A DNA stretch of 64,000 bases from Pycnopodia helianthoides (GCA_032158295.1 CM063245.1:2776700-2840699), one strand, 5' to 3'. Shown: positions 11,180 to 41,957, counted from the stretch's first letter. The notes: a model not told the origin generated them from the sequence alone. Made by a program: numbers and translations.

Positions 11180-11740
11180 GGACACATAAAGATACATTAA
11201 TGATACATTTAGATACATTAAGATGCATTTATATACAATTGGATACATTTAGAGGCATTTAGATACATTTCAATACAATTGGATACATTTAGATACATTA
11301 GATACATAAAGATACATTTAGATACATTAATGAAACATTTAGATACATTTAGATGCATTTAGATACAATTGGATACATTTAGAGGCATTTAGATACATTA
11401 GATACATAGATACATTTAGATACATTAATGATACATTTAGATGCATTAAGATGCATGTGATACATTTATATACATTCAATATACATTTATCTACATCAAT
11501 GATGTGTTTGAATACATTTTGATACATTTTGATACATTTAGGTACGTACTGATACATTTAAATACATTGAAAACATTTAGATGCAGTAAGATACATATAG
11601 ATACATTTAGTTACATATAGATACGTTAAGATACATTTAGATACATTACATGTATGTGTATAAACATTAATGTTGTATTTAGAAACATTTAGTTGATACA
11701 AATAGATGAATATATATATACATTTAGATACATTTGATAA
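11180..11740. repeat. ~10-bp periodic AT-rich tandem array (GATACATTTA type)
   Basis: Units such as AGATACATTT, AGATGCATTT and GGATACATTT repeat every ~10-11 bases. A higher-order duplication is visible: blocks beginning near 11200 and near 11330 share TACAATTGGATACATTTAG followed by AGGCATTTAG. The minus-strand ORF at 11339-11557 merely translates the repeat. Confidence 0.85.
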
Positions 11741-12052
11741 GAGAAGTGTAACATAAAACTAAACACTACAGGCATACTTTCCCTTTGATTCACCTCCCCA
11801 TTTTATCATCAATGAAACAAAGTACGGAACGCCCATAAACCAGAATACGGAAACGCCCTGGTACCGGATGCTTAGTGCAAAGTAAGCCTCCACATTTAGC
11901 ACTAGATGATGGAAAAGTACCAGAGTAAGCCGCATTACCCTTATCATCAGATTACAAAGCCCCGTTGTGAATTGTCTCACATGGTGAGTAGAGATACAGA
12001 CAGTGGTTGGAAGTTATATAAAGAGGCGGTTTAGTTAGGTGTTAGACTATCA

Positions 12053-12213
12053 GGGCCCAATTTCATTAATCTATTTAGCAGAAAATAGTGCTTAGAAAAT
12101 TAGAAAATACGATGGCTTAGCAAAATGTGTGTGGGACCACCAGTCGCAGCAATGCAATCTTTATGGAATGAAGCAATGTTTTTCTGTGCTTACAGGCTTT
12201 ATGAAATTGGGCT
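12053..12213. repeat. GGGCCC foldback family (F6), copy
   Basis: Left end GGGCCCAATTTCATTAATCT and right end GGCTTTATGAAATTGGGCT are inverted complements, with the interior words AGTGCTTAG, GGACCACCAGTCGCA and GTGCTTACAG. Confidence 0.7.
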
Positions 12214-12263
12214 CGGGACTTTATTGCCGAATTATCAACTTTGGAAATCTGACTGAATGCAAG

Positions 12264-12356
<93 letters not shown>

Positions 12357-12540
12357 TTTCCAGGTTGGACGCGTAACAATCTTAGCTAAGCAGTGTTTTT
12401 CTGTGCTTAGCAAGTTTTTGTGCTTACAGGCTTTTATGAAATTGGGTCCAGGACTTTATTGCCGAATTATCAGCTTAGAAAATCGAACTTAATGCAAGCT
12501 GTTGTTGTTTTTTTCCAGGTTGGACTGGTAACAATCTGAG
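12174..12540. repeat. Tandem duplication carrying a (TTG)30 microsatellite
   Basis: The segment running from TTTTTCTGTGCTTA through GGACTTTATTGCCGAATTATCA and AATGCAAG to TTTTTTCCAGGTTGGAC and GTAACAATCT occurs twice, at ~12178-12383 and ~12392-12538. The first copy holds 30 perfect TTG units at 12264-12353; the second holds three. The array lies directly upstream of the protease gene's first coding exon. Confidence 0.8.
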
Positions 12541-12591
12541 GATTTAGCGTCTTCGGTTTTGAGAGATCGTGTTTCATCTTGGGGTACAGGC

Positions 12592-30282
<17,691 letters not shown>

Positions 30283-30324
30283 AGTGCACGTCTATACCAG
30301 CAGCACACAGCATCACGTCTATAC

Positions 30325-30330
30325 AATAAA
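30325..30330 (+). terminator. Polyadenylation signal of the protease gene
   Basis: AATAAA 43 bases after the stop codon. A second AATAAA at about 30787-30792 could give a longer 3' UTR. The 194-codon ORF starting at 30643 overlaps this area and enters the next MITE, so it is not taken as a gene. Confidence 0.55.
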
Positions 30331-31171
30331 ACCTGACGTGCCGTGACTTGATCGTCACAAGCGTGATGGCGTTTGGTTTCTTTGCCGCACAATATATATT
30401 TTTTTTAAAGTTTCGTGATGCTACGATTACAGCGTGACTTCGGATCCTCTTCAAGTTTCGATCCACCTTCTGTTAGCCAACATATCATTATGACTTTCTC
30501 AATGGCGTCACGGTGGCTTGCCTTCGAGTAGCTCGTTACAGCTAGTGCTATAGGACGCAACACTTGCAACAATTTTCACAGCATTTCGTCACTAACATCG
30601 GATCTTTCTGCACCATGCAACCGGACAGTGTGACATGACACTATGTACACAGTAACAACAATTTCAATGTGTAAAGGGAAAAAACCAAGAGCAAGTCAAG
30701 AACTGCTCACAAGCGCTCGTTTTCGGGATGTCTTCTCCGTGAGCTTCCGGCCAGATGTGTGGAATGTTTCTGGCTTAAAAAAAAACAATAAAAACACGAG
30801 TGGAAGACACGTGACTCGGGTTTGTGATCAGACATCATGGATTGGTGGAGTGAAGATGACGTATCGTGTACGAAGGTGTGACGTATACGGAGACCAAACC
30901 ACGTCATTGTGTACTTTGTGTAAATTGTATCCAACTGCTATTATTTGCAAATTCAAAAAGGTTTATGTCAAGATGATTTTCCTTTTAGAAATGAGAATTG
31001 TATTACTTAAATGGAGAAATATATTTCAAATCTGTTTGCCTTTAATATCCTATGTTTCAATAATCAACTATTTCTGCCAAAAACTGACGTCAGCATCTCA
31101 CATTATGTATATATTTTTCATATCAACTTACAAAGATATAGTATTTACGAAAAAAATCTGTTTCCATCTAC

Positions 31172-31558
31172 TTAAAGGAACATTACAGAATTTGTTTTTG
31201 CTTACAAAACAGTTGCTGGCAGTGTAAGCACTTTATGTAATCTACCATATACATAAACCGACAAACCTGTAGAAGTTTGAGATCGATCGGCCATCTTGGT
31301 CACGAGAAAATAGTGTAAAACCGATTACATATTTTGCATGAAATCATATAGATTCAACAAATGAATAAAACGCTCACTGAGCGATAAACTCAAATCGGAA
31401 AATTAGTTTATTAATTTCTCATCAAATATGGCATTTCAGACAGAAATGTTTCAAGGGATGTTTTCTACTATCATCATCATTAAACCGTTTTGTGTAAATC
31501 TGTGATCAAAAGTATATTTAACAAGTTTTTTCTAACCAATTCTGTAATGTTCCTTTAA
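31172..31558 (+). mobile_element. MITE family F1, full-length copy
   Basis: TTAA-flanked, with terminal repeats AGGAACATTACAGAATT and AATTCTGTAATGTTCCT, the core and the CGCTCACTGAGCG palindrome. It lies about 850 bases after the protease polyadenylation signal. Confidence 0.9.
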
Positions 31559-32845
31559 CAAAGCATAAAGAAATAATTATTGCAATCATTTGTTAGATTG
31601 CGAGTTTTAGCCAATTTGTTTTCAACCAAGAGATTAAATTTTGTGAAACCGTGTAATAGTATCCTTTTTGATGTGCGGTGATTGCGAATGGAAACTCGAC
31701 GTTTCGATTAGTGCGTGATCGTCTTCAGAACCATCACGGCTCATTTGAAATTGCGATCGCGTTTGTCACCGCAAACCACCAAGATAGTTCCCACCATCCA
31801 GATTTTAAAATCCTATCAGTTGTTGCTGTTTTGTGTTGTTGTTGTTGTTGTTGTTGTTGATTTGTTTTTGTTGTTGATTGTTTTGTTCTTGTTTTGAATG
31901 TTGTTTTTTATAATTATTAAAATGTCACAAAGTTACGGTTTCAAGGGGAGTCAACTCCGTTTAAACTGGAGAGAACATTTTCATAATATGACGGGGAAAT
32001 TATCCCAGTCCATCAGAGCTCAAAATTGTGGGGCATTATTATTCGTATTAGGGCAAGGTCATTGTTTGAATACCACAAGTTTGTTCAGATCAATTGCACA
32101 CATGCCCACCGCGTAAGATAACCAGTCCAAAGTCCACGTATTATGTATAAGCCAGCTTATGTACATATTTGTCTGTATATTGACTATAATTTTTAATATC
32201 GGCGTGGTGTTGGCGCATGTGTGGACACAAAATTATCATGCATAACTATTTTATCTTTTCTTTTTTTTCTTTTTTCTTCAACATGTATTTGATATCAATA
32301 ACGTATAAAGCACATTATTTAAGAAATGAAAATGAAATCATTTAATTTATGCATTATCTTCACCTACATGGTATTTTTGGCAACATTTAATTTAGTGTTA
32401 CGGTATATTTTGCGATGATTCCAGGGTTAGTTTTGTGCCATAATTATTTATTAGTTGTGTGATTTTTGTTTTAGGTCACTATCAAAACATTTAAAATTAA
32501 CTCGTTGTAGCCATCTGTGCAAGTCTCGCGCGATTTTGTCTGCTCCATACGAGAACACGTACCTCTCCCGAGAGGTCACTGAGGTTCAAATCACGAGCAG
32601 CAGGGACTTGCACAGATGTACACTGATTCAGATTTGACAAAACAAGATGCCACTTTAAAATATTTGATTTGTAAGTTTCCTCAATCAAAACAAACTAATA
32701 ACACACATTTTGCACCCTTTTTCCGGTAGAGAACCATTTTGTTTTCTTAGAAGAATAAAATAATAGTTTTGATCTGTTGTATGTATGCAAATTAAGTACT
32801 GACGTGTACTGTGAGCAACAAACTTATGTGTACATAAACACATAC
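31559..32845. other. Anonymous intergenic sequence
   Basis: Contains an R15 fragment on the minus strand at 31692-31735 (reverse complement CTGAAGACGATC..AATCGAAACGTCGAG) and a TTG microsatellite at 31831-31860. A foldback CTGTGCAAGTC..GACTTGCACAG lies at 32514-32616. No gene recognised. Confidence 0.45.
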
Positions 32846-33038
32846 AGGGTTCGATTTGTTAAAGCTGTTTAAACAAAGTTCCTAAGTAAACTTAATTGCA
32901 AAGAGCAATTTATAGCGTTGCACCAGCTGCAACAATGTGAATTACGTTCCCATTTGGCTGGTAACCGGTTGATGCTAAGCGATGCTGTACTTAGTAACTT
33001 CTTTTTTGACCTCCCATCAGCTTTATGAAATTGGGCCC
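32846..33038. repeat. GGGCCC foldback family (F6), copy
   Basis: The left end AGGGTTCGATTTGTTAAAGC and right end CAGCTTTATGAAATTGGGCCC pair; the interior carries GTTGCACCAGCTGCAACAATG and GCTGGTAACC. Confidence 0.65.
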
Positions 33039-35933
33039 TGGATGTCAGAAATCTCAGGGAGACCAAAACAAAATTTTAAAATAAAAAAACGATTTACTGT
33101 GAACAATTGATTCTTTCTAAGTGGCTGCTTGTTTACTCGTTATGCAAATACAATCAGTGCTGCCGCCATCTTGTTTCATTTTTAGTTCCCCGTTCAAAAC
33201 AATGGCCCTTACCGAAACCACGGAGGCGACAGCCTTAGCCAGAGGCAAAGCCGAAGCCCGAGCCGTGGCTTCCAAAAGGGCTACTGTAACCAAATTGAGG
33301 CTGGAGGGGAAAATAGTCTGGCTCCTTTATATGTGTGCAGAACCAGTGTCTTGCTCATATTATAGATAAATGCAGGGGGGCAAACAAAGGTGGCTGCATA
33401 TTGTGCTGATTTGCACTGTTTGTATTTTGTTCAACAATTGCCATGGTGACTGAAGCGTTCGGAACGGCTGAATACTACAAAATATGTTTATGTTTCGAAA
33501 AACACATTCACATACTTAGTTAATCGTGATTTTCTCTTTGTGGATGGTTATTATCATCAGATATTCCTGATTTAATGGGTTTTTTGTTCTGTTGTCTTCG
33601 GACATTTCCTGAATGTTCTTTTCATTATATATACCCAGGCTGATTCATCACATGCTGTATATAAAAAATGTAACAACCAAGTTTTAAAATGCTTATGCAA
33701 AACGGAAACGCATTGCTGTAGTTTGTAAGAAAAATTACTTGTTCGCACAAATGAAACAATGTGTCGTTGTATCGAAACACTAAGTCGTTCTTTCGAAACT
33801 TTATGTCGTTGTATCGAAGCAGTATTTCGTCGTAACATTACGCAGCAATACGATTGCGTACTAATCAGTATCTACATGTAAAGTATTTGAAACATATCTG
33901 AATAAAACAAATAATAAGCTAAACAAAATTTTGAATGTTATTTATGAATGTTATTTATAGCATATACCTCAATTTTAATTTGAACCGTTTTGGCCGTAAA
34001 CGAAAATGTGAATTCTGTTTGTACCGGGCCAAATCTCAAGAGTTGTTTTAAACAAAAAGGGATCCGGCAAAATGACATAGCGAGGACGGTCCTCGATTCG
34101 CTGTTGTGTGCAAAACAAACGGAGACGTCGTTTGAAAAAAAAAACATTTAGAACAAAGGAAAGTCCTCGGTGTATGGCATTTACAAACGTGTGTGTGTGG
34201 CAGTATTACGGCATGCAAGGTCAAAGGTACATCTGGCAGGCAACCGCCAGGTTCTAAAAGGCAGGTATTCGGCGTTATTTACGAGCCTCGACGTGTAACG
34301 TCGGGTGTTCGGGCTAGTGGGGTTGTAGACTGGTCCCCTGTCTTTGACCGTAATGATCTTTGTAATGGTCTTACAAACTCAATGGTTCCATAGGATAGAC
34401 ATTATTCATACAATGACACATAACTACAAGGACGTTATTACAGTGTGGACGATGCCCATGCCTACATCCTTACAGACTGTTACGGGGGTATAAACCGTGT
34501 TTCAGCCCCAGGAGTAGGTGACCCCTTGATGTGGGTGGACAGTTTTGTTAAAATGTTACATGTACCATCTGCTTCTGGTATCCTACTCAGTTTGGAGGGT
34601 TGGTAGCGCATTTTGGCTCTCGGTGGCAGGTGGAATCGAGTACTTAAAGTACAACAGTGTAGCTATGCACAAAAAATCTTTCACAGAAAAAACACATCAC
34701 CAGCCAAAATACCATGCCATTTTGAATGTCTGTGGCTAGTTTCCCGCTTCAATCAGCAGCAATGCCCCTTTTCTTTTTGTTTAAGGGAAGGAATTCAGAG
34801 ACGTTGGTAACTAAACCGTTCACCTGTATACAGTTCTCTGTCACACTCAAACATCCGGGCAAGACCGTCAGAATTGACCCGGATCCAGTTTGGGAAGACT
34901 GTCGGTCCCCCCTACCCCCCCCCCCCATACAGCAAACTGTGTTGTAACTTCTTCTAATAGCGCCCTCTTTTGATTCAACATCATTCAGCCTATGCTAATT
35001 TCCCATTTATGATGGACAGAATATCGTGTAGGGGGGGTGGGGGACACGACAGATTTCGCTATGACACCGGGTCCCGTGGGGGGGGGGGTAACCTTTGCTC
35101 GGCCCCAGCGGCCTATCCAGGACCGCTGGGATGGGCTAATCAGCTTGCACAGATTCTTGTTCAGGAAGTATCTCATGCGTGCAGTGCTTGCAGTGTGAGT
35201 GTGATGCATGATGGGACTGAGCATGCTTGTCAATGAGCGTGCTTGATACGTTTGCCCATCCCAGCGCCTTTGGTTTTAAGGCAAGGCGCGGGAACGAGCG
35301 AAGGGGTAACCCGGAATCGTTATAAATTAAATGACCAAGGAATGGGTCGAAATGACGCAGAATCTGAGTGAAAATCCCATTTTGTTAACTAATAACCTTC
35401 CGGGTCAGCCTGAGCAGCAAATGGTTCGCCTCCCCCCCCCGGGATTCAAGAGGTTGTTTATTTTATGTGTGCAATTTGGGTAACGATAACACTCTGACTG
35501 TAATCGACATGAGTATCTCTTAACATTAAAAATTCTATTTTAGTTTCTGGGAGAAAAAAATATTCCACTTCTTAGTTACCGGCACAACAGTGAAAGGATT
35601 ACTAAGGAAAACACCGCAGAATAAAGTGTTTCTCAACACCTTTGCTTCAGGTCAGAGACTGAGCTTTTATTTGTGTTTGGAAGTACGGTCGTCAAAGTCC
35701 ATCGCCATTTTTGGTGTGCATTCCACAGGATTAACATTGTGAGCTTCTTTTATAAGCGAGCCTGACTTCTTTGGTCATGACGCACATTGTTGAATTCCTT
35801 GGACAAAAAGACACATTCTCCATCGAGTTTTTGCTCTATAATTAGGCCTACGTGACCAGACAAGTCAATGTGCCAGACATTAATGTTCCCCTCGATTGGC
35901 TTGTGTCAGCCGAATGGTGGCGCTGTTTTCAAG
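33039..35933. other. Repeat-derived intergenic stretch
   Basis: Contains GGAACCAAATTGAGGCTGGA-type words around 33290 (also near 19550 and 58685), R10 copy 3 at 34195-34395, C and G runs at 34915 and 35081, and a GC-richer part at 35090-35300. No exon pair could be assembled. Confidence 0.4.
34195..34395 (+). repeat. Dispersed repeat R10, copy 3
   Basis: Shares CAAAGGTACATCTGGCAG, TTTACGAGCCTCGACGTGTAAC, GTGTTCGGGCTA, GACTGGTCCCCTGTCTTT and AATGGTCTTACA with copies at 690 and 22990. Confidence 0.6.
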
Positions 35934-36003
35934 ATGGCAGCGGCGCGGAATACGAAGCTCGCTTGTTCAACCATGGTTCAACTATCAGGAATATACAAGA
36001 ATG
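35934..36003 (+). CDS. Possible first coding exon of an unidentified gene
   Basis: An ATG in the context TTCAAGATGGCAGCG opens 23 codons (MAAARNTKLACSTMVQLSGI and YKN) and one base, then meets a consensus donor AATG|GTAAGTGC. The AAGATGGCGGC-like start and the CpG-containing surroundings resemble housekeeping first exons with a YY1-type element. No downstream exon was recognised in 36004-64000, so the product is unknown and this may be chance. Confidence 0.3.
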
Positions 36004-36729
36004 GTAAGTGCAAAACGTTAATTATTCAATAACAAGTTGCTATTTATTCTGAAGAACCTTTGGAGGGGTGGCTCTCCGTTGTTGGCTTTCGGACATAGTA
36101 CTTTAACTATCACGAAACAATCACCCCCGTGGTCCATCACACACCATAAAACCGGTTGAGTACTGTACTGTAGTGCTAGCTAGACTGTGGTGTAAAACGT
36201 TTACTATGACAAGACTAAAACTGTCATCGAGGATCGAGTTTCAAAATCACGATAGAGGGCCGCTGGATGGGGTTAATTTGGGGGTATCACCACACTAATT
36301 AGCCAAAAAATCATGAAGGTCACGGCGTTAGGGTTTGTTGATAAAAAAATATGGTCCACTGAACGTCATTTGAGTAGGGCGCCCTCAACGAGAGGTCCAA
36401 AGAAGAGTGTTCAATGGCCCACCCTGTACGACACTCATACACAGATGTGCCTTTTCTATTCTGCTGTCATCGTTTCACCCCTAAGATGAGGGCGTGATGA
36501 CGTCAATGCATACAGTATTGTGTCTGTGGGTGTTGACTTTCAGCTTGGGGTAAAAAAATAAAAATTAAAAAGAGAGTTTATGACCATTTTTCCCAAGATG
36601 GAATCTGGCCAGCCTTACTCATTCAGGGTGTTCATTAGTGGGCGCAGCAACAAAACCCAACGGTTGAGCTCCCAAAGATCAAGGACATTCGTTGAGTCAA
36701 CCCCAAAAATAACCAGGAGGCAATTAAAC

Positions 36730-36943
36730 AATCAACCGCATTGTGTGCTTGAGTTTTAGTCACAGTTTGTGTAATTACATTCTTGAAAAGAGTGAAATAA
36801 ATAAATAATCAACCACATTGTGTGATTGAGTTTTAGTCACAGTTTGTGTAATTACATTCTTGAAAAGAGTGAAGTAAATAAATAATCAACCACATTGTGT
36901 GATTAAGTTTTAGTCACAGTTTGTGTTATTACATTTTTGAAGG
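36730..36943. repeat. Three tandem ~76-bp repeats
   Basis: The unit AATCAACCACATTGTGTG..TTGAGTTTTAGTCACAGTTT..GTGTAATTACATTCTTGAAA followed by AGAGTGAARTAAATAA occurs three times, with the third truncated and interrupted by G residues. The flanking region from 36004 to 37876 otherwise shows no gene. Confidence 0.8.
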
Positions 36944-37876
36944 GGGGACAGAAAAGAAGTCCACCTTCACACTGACTGATGAAGGCTAGCGGAAAAGCTA
37001 ACGCGGTGGGTTGAAGACGTAGGATTGGTAAACACAGTACACAAGTCCTGTGTAAACCGGCCTAAACATTTGTTAATAGAAGAACAAGTTAATTTAATGA
37101 AAGTAGCTGGAATATAAAGTTAACAGGTTGTGTTTATTTGTAATAAATATTTTGAAGTTGTTAAACGCCATCTACGTGGTCGTCTAAACCCTACTAAACA
37201 TAAGGGAGACATTGAATGGTTTAATGCTTGATGAGGCTCCTTTTTTTCTCTTTTTCTTTGTAATTGGGACGCCACTTCTAGCAGAATTATTTCGACGAAA
37301 GCCCCAAAACTTGACAATTTTTTCTTATTTATTGATTGCTTTTTCAGTGATTCGATTTCTCGATTTCAAGCAATGCTCTGAAAACTTCATTTACTGAAAT
37401 GGCAAACCTGCTTTTAAAACATGTTCACGGCTCAGGGAGAAACGACCCCATAAACACCACTGAAATGCAACACCATTCGTCAATTTGAAAGGATGGCTTC
37501 CCAGGGTTAATTGAAGCAAACTTTGCCGCAAACCGTTCATTATAGTAACACTAAAGGCAATGTGAATAGCAGGAATGTGGAAACCCCTCTGGCGATTTTT
37601 TTTTCTACAGCTTACGGGGCCAAGTTCATTATTATTTAGAATAGAAAACTTTTGACTAGACTGATGTGCACATTTTCTGCATGGAACTGCTCGCCACTGA
37701 TCGTCTGCGCTGTATGAACCAAAGAATAACTTGATAATGCCAGAACGGTGCACATGGTAGTAGGCGCATATTGGTGTATATACCATCTTGTTCCGTTCTA
37801 GCTTGCTAGGACGCATTTGGTTCTGCCTGCTCCGTCCCCTGTCTGTCCTGTACAATCTGCTGTGAGTTACGTTTTG

Positions 37877-38263
37877 TTAAAGACACTGGATACCTTTGGT
37901 AATTGTCAAAGACCAGTCTTCTCACTTGGTGTATCTCAACATATGCACAAAATAACAAACCTGTGAAAATTTGAACTCAATTGGTCGTCGAAGTTGCCAG
38001 ATAATAATGGGAAAAAAAAACCCTTGTCACACGAAGTTGTGTGCTTTCAGATGCTTGATTTCGAGACCTCACGCGTGAGGTCTCAAAATCAATTCAAATA
38101 TTTTACTGAGAAATTACTTCTTTCTCAAAAACTACGTTACTTCAGAGGGAGCCGTTTCTCACAATGTTTTATACTATCAACAGCTCTCCATTGCTCGTTA
38201 CCAAGTAAGTTTTTATGCTAACAATTATTTTGAGTAATTACCAATAGTTTCCAGTGCCTTTAA
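37877..38263 (+). mobile_element. MITE family F2, copy 1
   Basis: Begins TTAAAGACACTGGATACCTTTGGTAA and ends ACCAATAGTTTCCAGTGCCTTTAA. The core TTTGAACTCAATTGGTCGTC is followed by a perfect 22-bp palindrome at 38063-38084 whose half is GAGACCTCACG. Nearly identical to 46797-47183. Confidence 0.85.
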
Positions 38264-38594
38264 AGGCAATGTATATCTTTCGTTTTTTTTTAGTACTGTT
38301 CGATTGTTTTAATCCTATATAAATATAGCAAGATTGAAATTTCATTTCAAAAGGTGGTAGCGTTTTTTAAGATATCGCCGAAAATCTTGAGCGGTTATGT
38401 CCACTCAGGAAGAATAATCCGTAACAGGAATACACAATCTGAGAAACATTTCATGCCTGAAACGTTTCTCAGATTAAAAGTGCTTTTGAATCCCTCTCTC
38501 TAAAACCGCACTCCTCTGTTGCAGTGCTTCTTACCAAGTAAGTTTTTATAGTCATTATTTTTTGGAGTAATTACCAAAGGCATATCCTCCCTTT
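38260..38594 (+). mobile_element. MITE family F8, copy 1, abutting F2
   Basis: Shares the TTAA with the F2 element. Contains TCAAAAGGTGGTAGCGTTTTTT, AAGATATCGCCGAAAA, AGGAAGAATAATCC and a hairpin TGAGAAACATTTC..GAAACGTTTCTCA. The partner copy is at 47180-47575, also directly after an F2 element. Confidence 0.65.
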
Positions 38595-41216
38595 ACGACG
38601 CCCCAAGACGTACAGTATCTTGTTTTATGAAGGCATTTGTCTACAGGACTTGGTCTTTTCAATATACATCTATATTTACCACTTCTTCATCGTGCCGTGT
38701 ATAATTATATAGTTCTCTATACTTAATTGGGCAATTGTAATCCTCTATAATTACTTGTATGTATATTTTGCAATAGTTTATGGAAGTGTTGAGTTGAATA
38801 GAAAATTTGAAAAAAAAAAATTAAACAACGCCTGAACGCTGAAGGAAGTCATTATGTCAAAAAACAAAACCGATCGTTATCATGTTTGTTTTGGCTTGTA
38901 GGCTAGTAGTAATGTGGGATGAAACCGCAAAATGAGGGGTTTACTATGTGGAAACCATAAAACCCAATCAGTCGGTTTCACTGTTTCCTTTATTCATCAG
39001 TTACGTATTGGAATTGAACATAAACAAATCGGAAAGGTTACGGTTGAATCAGGTCACTGGTTGTTTTTTGTATAATCTATCACAGTCTCTGCCCTTGAAA
39101 ATACCAATTGCTTAAAAATTGTATTTGTTGATATTGACAAAGAGAATCGATGCAGCAAATGGTGCTGCGTAGTTTTTAGTCAGTGGTAAGTCAGTTTTTG
39201 ACATTTTGCCAAGAGTTACTGTACGTTGGCCCTGATTTTTAATAGCTACTGCTCACAAATAATTTAACTCTGTTTAAAAAAAACAGTAACCTGCACAAAG
39301 CGAAGGTCTTCCAAAAGAATACAAATTAACACTGGGAATAAAAGAGGCGGGTAATCAAGCCCAACCCCACCCGCCCGACACACCCCAATTATTAAATGGA
39401 TATTAATGTACACCATTCCAGCCGCCTGAAGGGTTGGGACGGTTGTTGTATCTCATCTGCAAATGATGACCCCCCCCCCCCAAAAAAAAAGAAAAAAAAA
39501 AAAAAAAGAAAAACCTCCCCCCCCAGTTGTTACCAAATTGAATCGTACACGAAAGCGAAGCAAGTCCGTTCTAGGATTCAGCAGGTAGCACTCTAACACC
39601 CCCCCCCCCCCATTCTGATCGACAGTGATTAATAAATTATAAAGCAATACAATACACAAACACCTCTAGATAAAATGAAATAAGGAATGGATACGACGAA
39701 GAACAGATAAACATTGCAGACTTCTAAAAGTGTCTGCCTAGAATTGGATTGAAATTAGTTTTCAACAATAATTTGTTTCAAATCGTTCGATAATCATTCA
39801 CCATACACAATCAGCTAGCGGTGGTCGTGGGTGCGAATACCACACAGCCTGTGGTTTTGTTTTATTTTTCCTTCGGAACTCATAAAAAACACAATATTCA
39901 GCGCTTATTACTCATTGGAGTATAGGGTAAAAACCACACGATTCTTTGTCCCTCGTTGCATCTGTTTTTATCTTTCCTAACAACCTTGTAATAGATGACG
40001 AATGACGCTGATTTGTTACAACAACTGAGGGGCGTGTGCGAAGGACAATCCACCGTGATTGTTCTTCCTGTTGTCTCCAAACAAAAACGAGTATTTCAAG
40101 CCGATTCGGACAATTCCGCCAAAAGGGTTCGCCACTTGTTGCTCCGATGCGCCCAAAGTGCATTGTCACCTTTCGTAATCACTGATGTGTCCAGACAACT
40201 ATCCATCAAAAGAGGAGGGGTCGTATATACGTAAATCAGAAACTATAACTTGATGGCTGTCATAATTATTACAAATTATAAAAAGAGTCGACACCGGAAA
40301 GCTGTCGTACAGTTGATGTAAAGTTGGTACGAACGTTAAGCATAAAAATGGTTTGCCCTATATGCTCAGTCTAGTGTACATTCTTTACATGGTTCTAAGT
40401 GTGTTTCGGTTTTTATTTATTTCCGGGGCCCTTCAGCGGGCCCCGGGAAAAGTTTGACGCCAGATCCTTTGTGGTGCAATCTGATGTGATTCTTTGTCAC
40501 GTTTTCCTCACTCTTATTTTATTTTTTTGCGACAAGTTCTAATAGAGTTTTTAAGAAATCTAATTTTAGTGGAAGTTACTATTAGGCCTACTCTCTTATA
40601 AAGTCTCTAATAACACTCATATTTTCATCTCCAAAAATAGGGGCTTTATAAATCTGGACATAAACTGTGTAAATAAGTGGTTTAGTTACTGGCGAAGGAT
40701 GTTAGAAGGAGAAACAGCCATAACCATTTTAACAATCAGTGTTCAGAGTGGGGTGTTGAAAAGGGCGAGACAGGCACCTGTTTTTTTATGAATTTATTTT
40801 TTCGGGGTAGGGATGGGCGAATTTCTACCCGTGTGTCATCTCTTGAAAAGCCCTACCTTGATGACCAAGCCTTTATCTAGCAAGAGTTGACCTACGTCAT
40901 GCCTTATTGTTTTGTTTTTTTGTTTTTTTTGCTCTACTGCTTCCGAGGTGCTTATAGAGTTCAGTCAATCAGGGTGATCAGCTCAATTACCATGAGGGTA
41001 AATTTTTTCCCTGCAAAAATAAGATGAATCCAATTTAGATTTTAAAAGAAAATAAACTTTTCAATGAAAATCAACATTTTGGAGAATGTAGCTGAAGATT
41101 TGAGGGGTAGATGATTCTATTAAAAGTGATTAGTTTTGTCTTTGTTTAGTTATATTTGCTAATAATGATTTGCTTAATAGTTGCTCCTCGTAATTTCCAA
41201 TCAGATCACTTTTTAT
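38595..41216. other. No gene recognised
   Basis: AT-rich sequence with C/A homopolymer junctions at 39471-39500 and 39597-39611. An open stretch at 39995-40234 has no recognisable domain and no splice or promoter support. Confidence 0.45.
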
Positions 41217-41609
41217 TTAAAGGAACATTACAGAATTGGTTTTTCTAACAAAACAGTTGCTTGCAGTGTAAGCACTTTATGTAATCCACCATTTACATAA
41301 ACTGACAAACCTGTAGAATTTTGAGATCGATCGGCCGTCTGGGTCACGAGAAAACAGTGAAAAACCGATTACACGTTTGCATGAAATCATATAGATTCAA
41401 CAAATGAATAAAACGCTCACTGAGCGATAAACTCCAATCGGAAAATTAGTTTATTCATTTCTCACCAAATATTGCATTTCAGACAGAAATATTTCAAGGA
41501 ATGTTTTCTACTATCATCATCATTAGACCGTGTAAGTTTTATGTAAATCTGTGATCAAAAAGTATATTTTACAAGGTTTTTTTTTACCAATTCTGTAATG
41601 TTCCTTTAA
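41217..41609 (+). mobile_element. MITE family F1, full-length copy
   Basis: TTAA-flanked with both terminal repeats, the core and the CGCTCACTGAGCG palindrome; small substitutions only. Confidence 0.9.
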
Positions 41610-41696
41610 GCGAACTGTTTTAAGGGAAAGTTGTGGCATTGAATGATGAGACACTCCACTTTTAAAAAGATATTTTTTACGGAACATTTTTTTCAC

Positions 41697-41892
41697 TAAC
41701 TATACCATTTCCGATCCGGGGCATAGGGTACCCCTCCCCTAATATTCCCATACTTTAACAAACTATTTTCCTTTCGACAGAAGTACACCCCCCCCCCCCC
41801 CAGGAACAAAAACTTCTCTAAGAATTCCTGAGATTCCAAGCACACAATGAAGACACAATAGAGGGGGGTACCACCACCCTGCCCCGTATGGG
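41697..41892 (+). repeat. Dispersed repeat R13, copy 2, with C14 run
   Basis: The most extended copy of R13: a C run after AGAAGTACA, then AGAATTCCTGAGATTCCAAG, GAAGACACAATAGAGGGGGG and TACCACC. GGGTACCCCTCCCC at its left and GGGGGGTACC at its right are inverted, so it may itself be a foldback. Confidence 0.6.
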
Positions 41893-41957
41893 CATACACA
41901 CAAATTTCACGAACGCACTTTAGTCACGACAGACAGTCCGAGGGCAGCACGCAGGGC

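Noticed and set aside
12117..12413. Poly-Gln or poly-Leu protein around the TTG tract
   Set aside because: The frame only exists because of the microsatellite and runs into foldback repeat on both sides.
30643..31227. 194-codon open frame downstream of the protease gene
   Set aside because: It runs from 3' UTR or flank into the F1 MITE, its composition changes midway, and no domain is visible.
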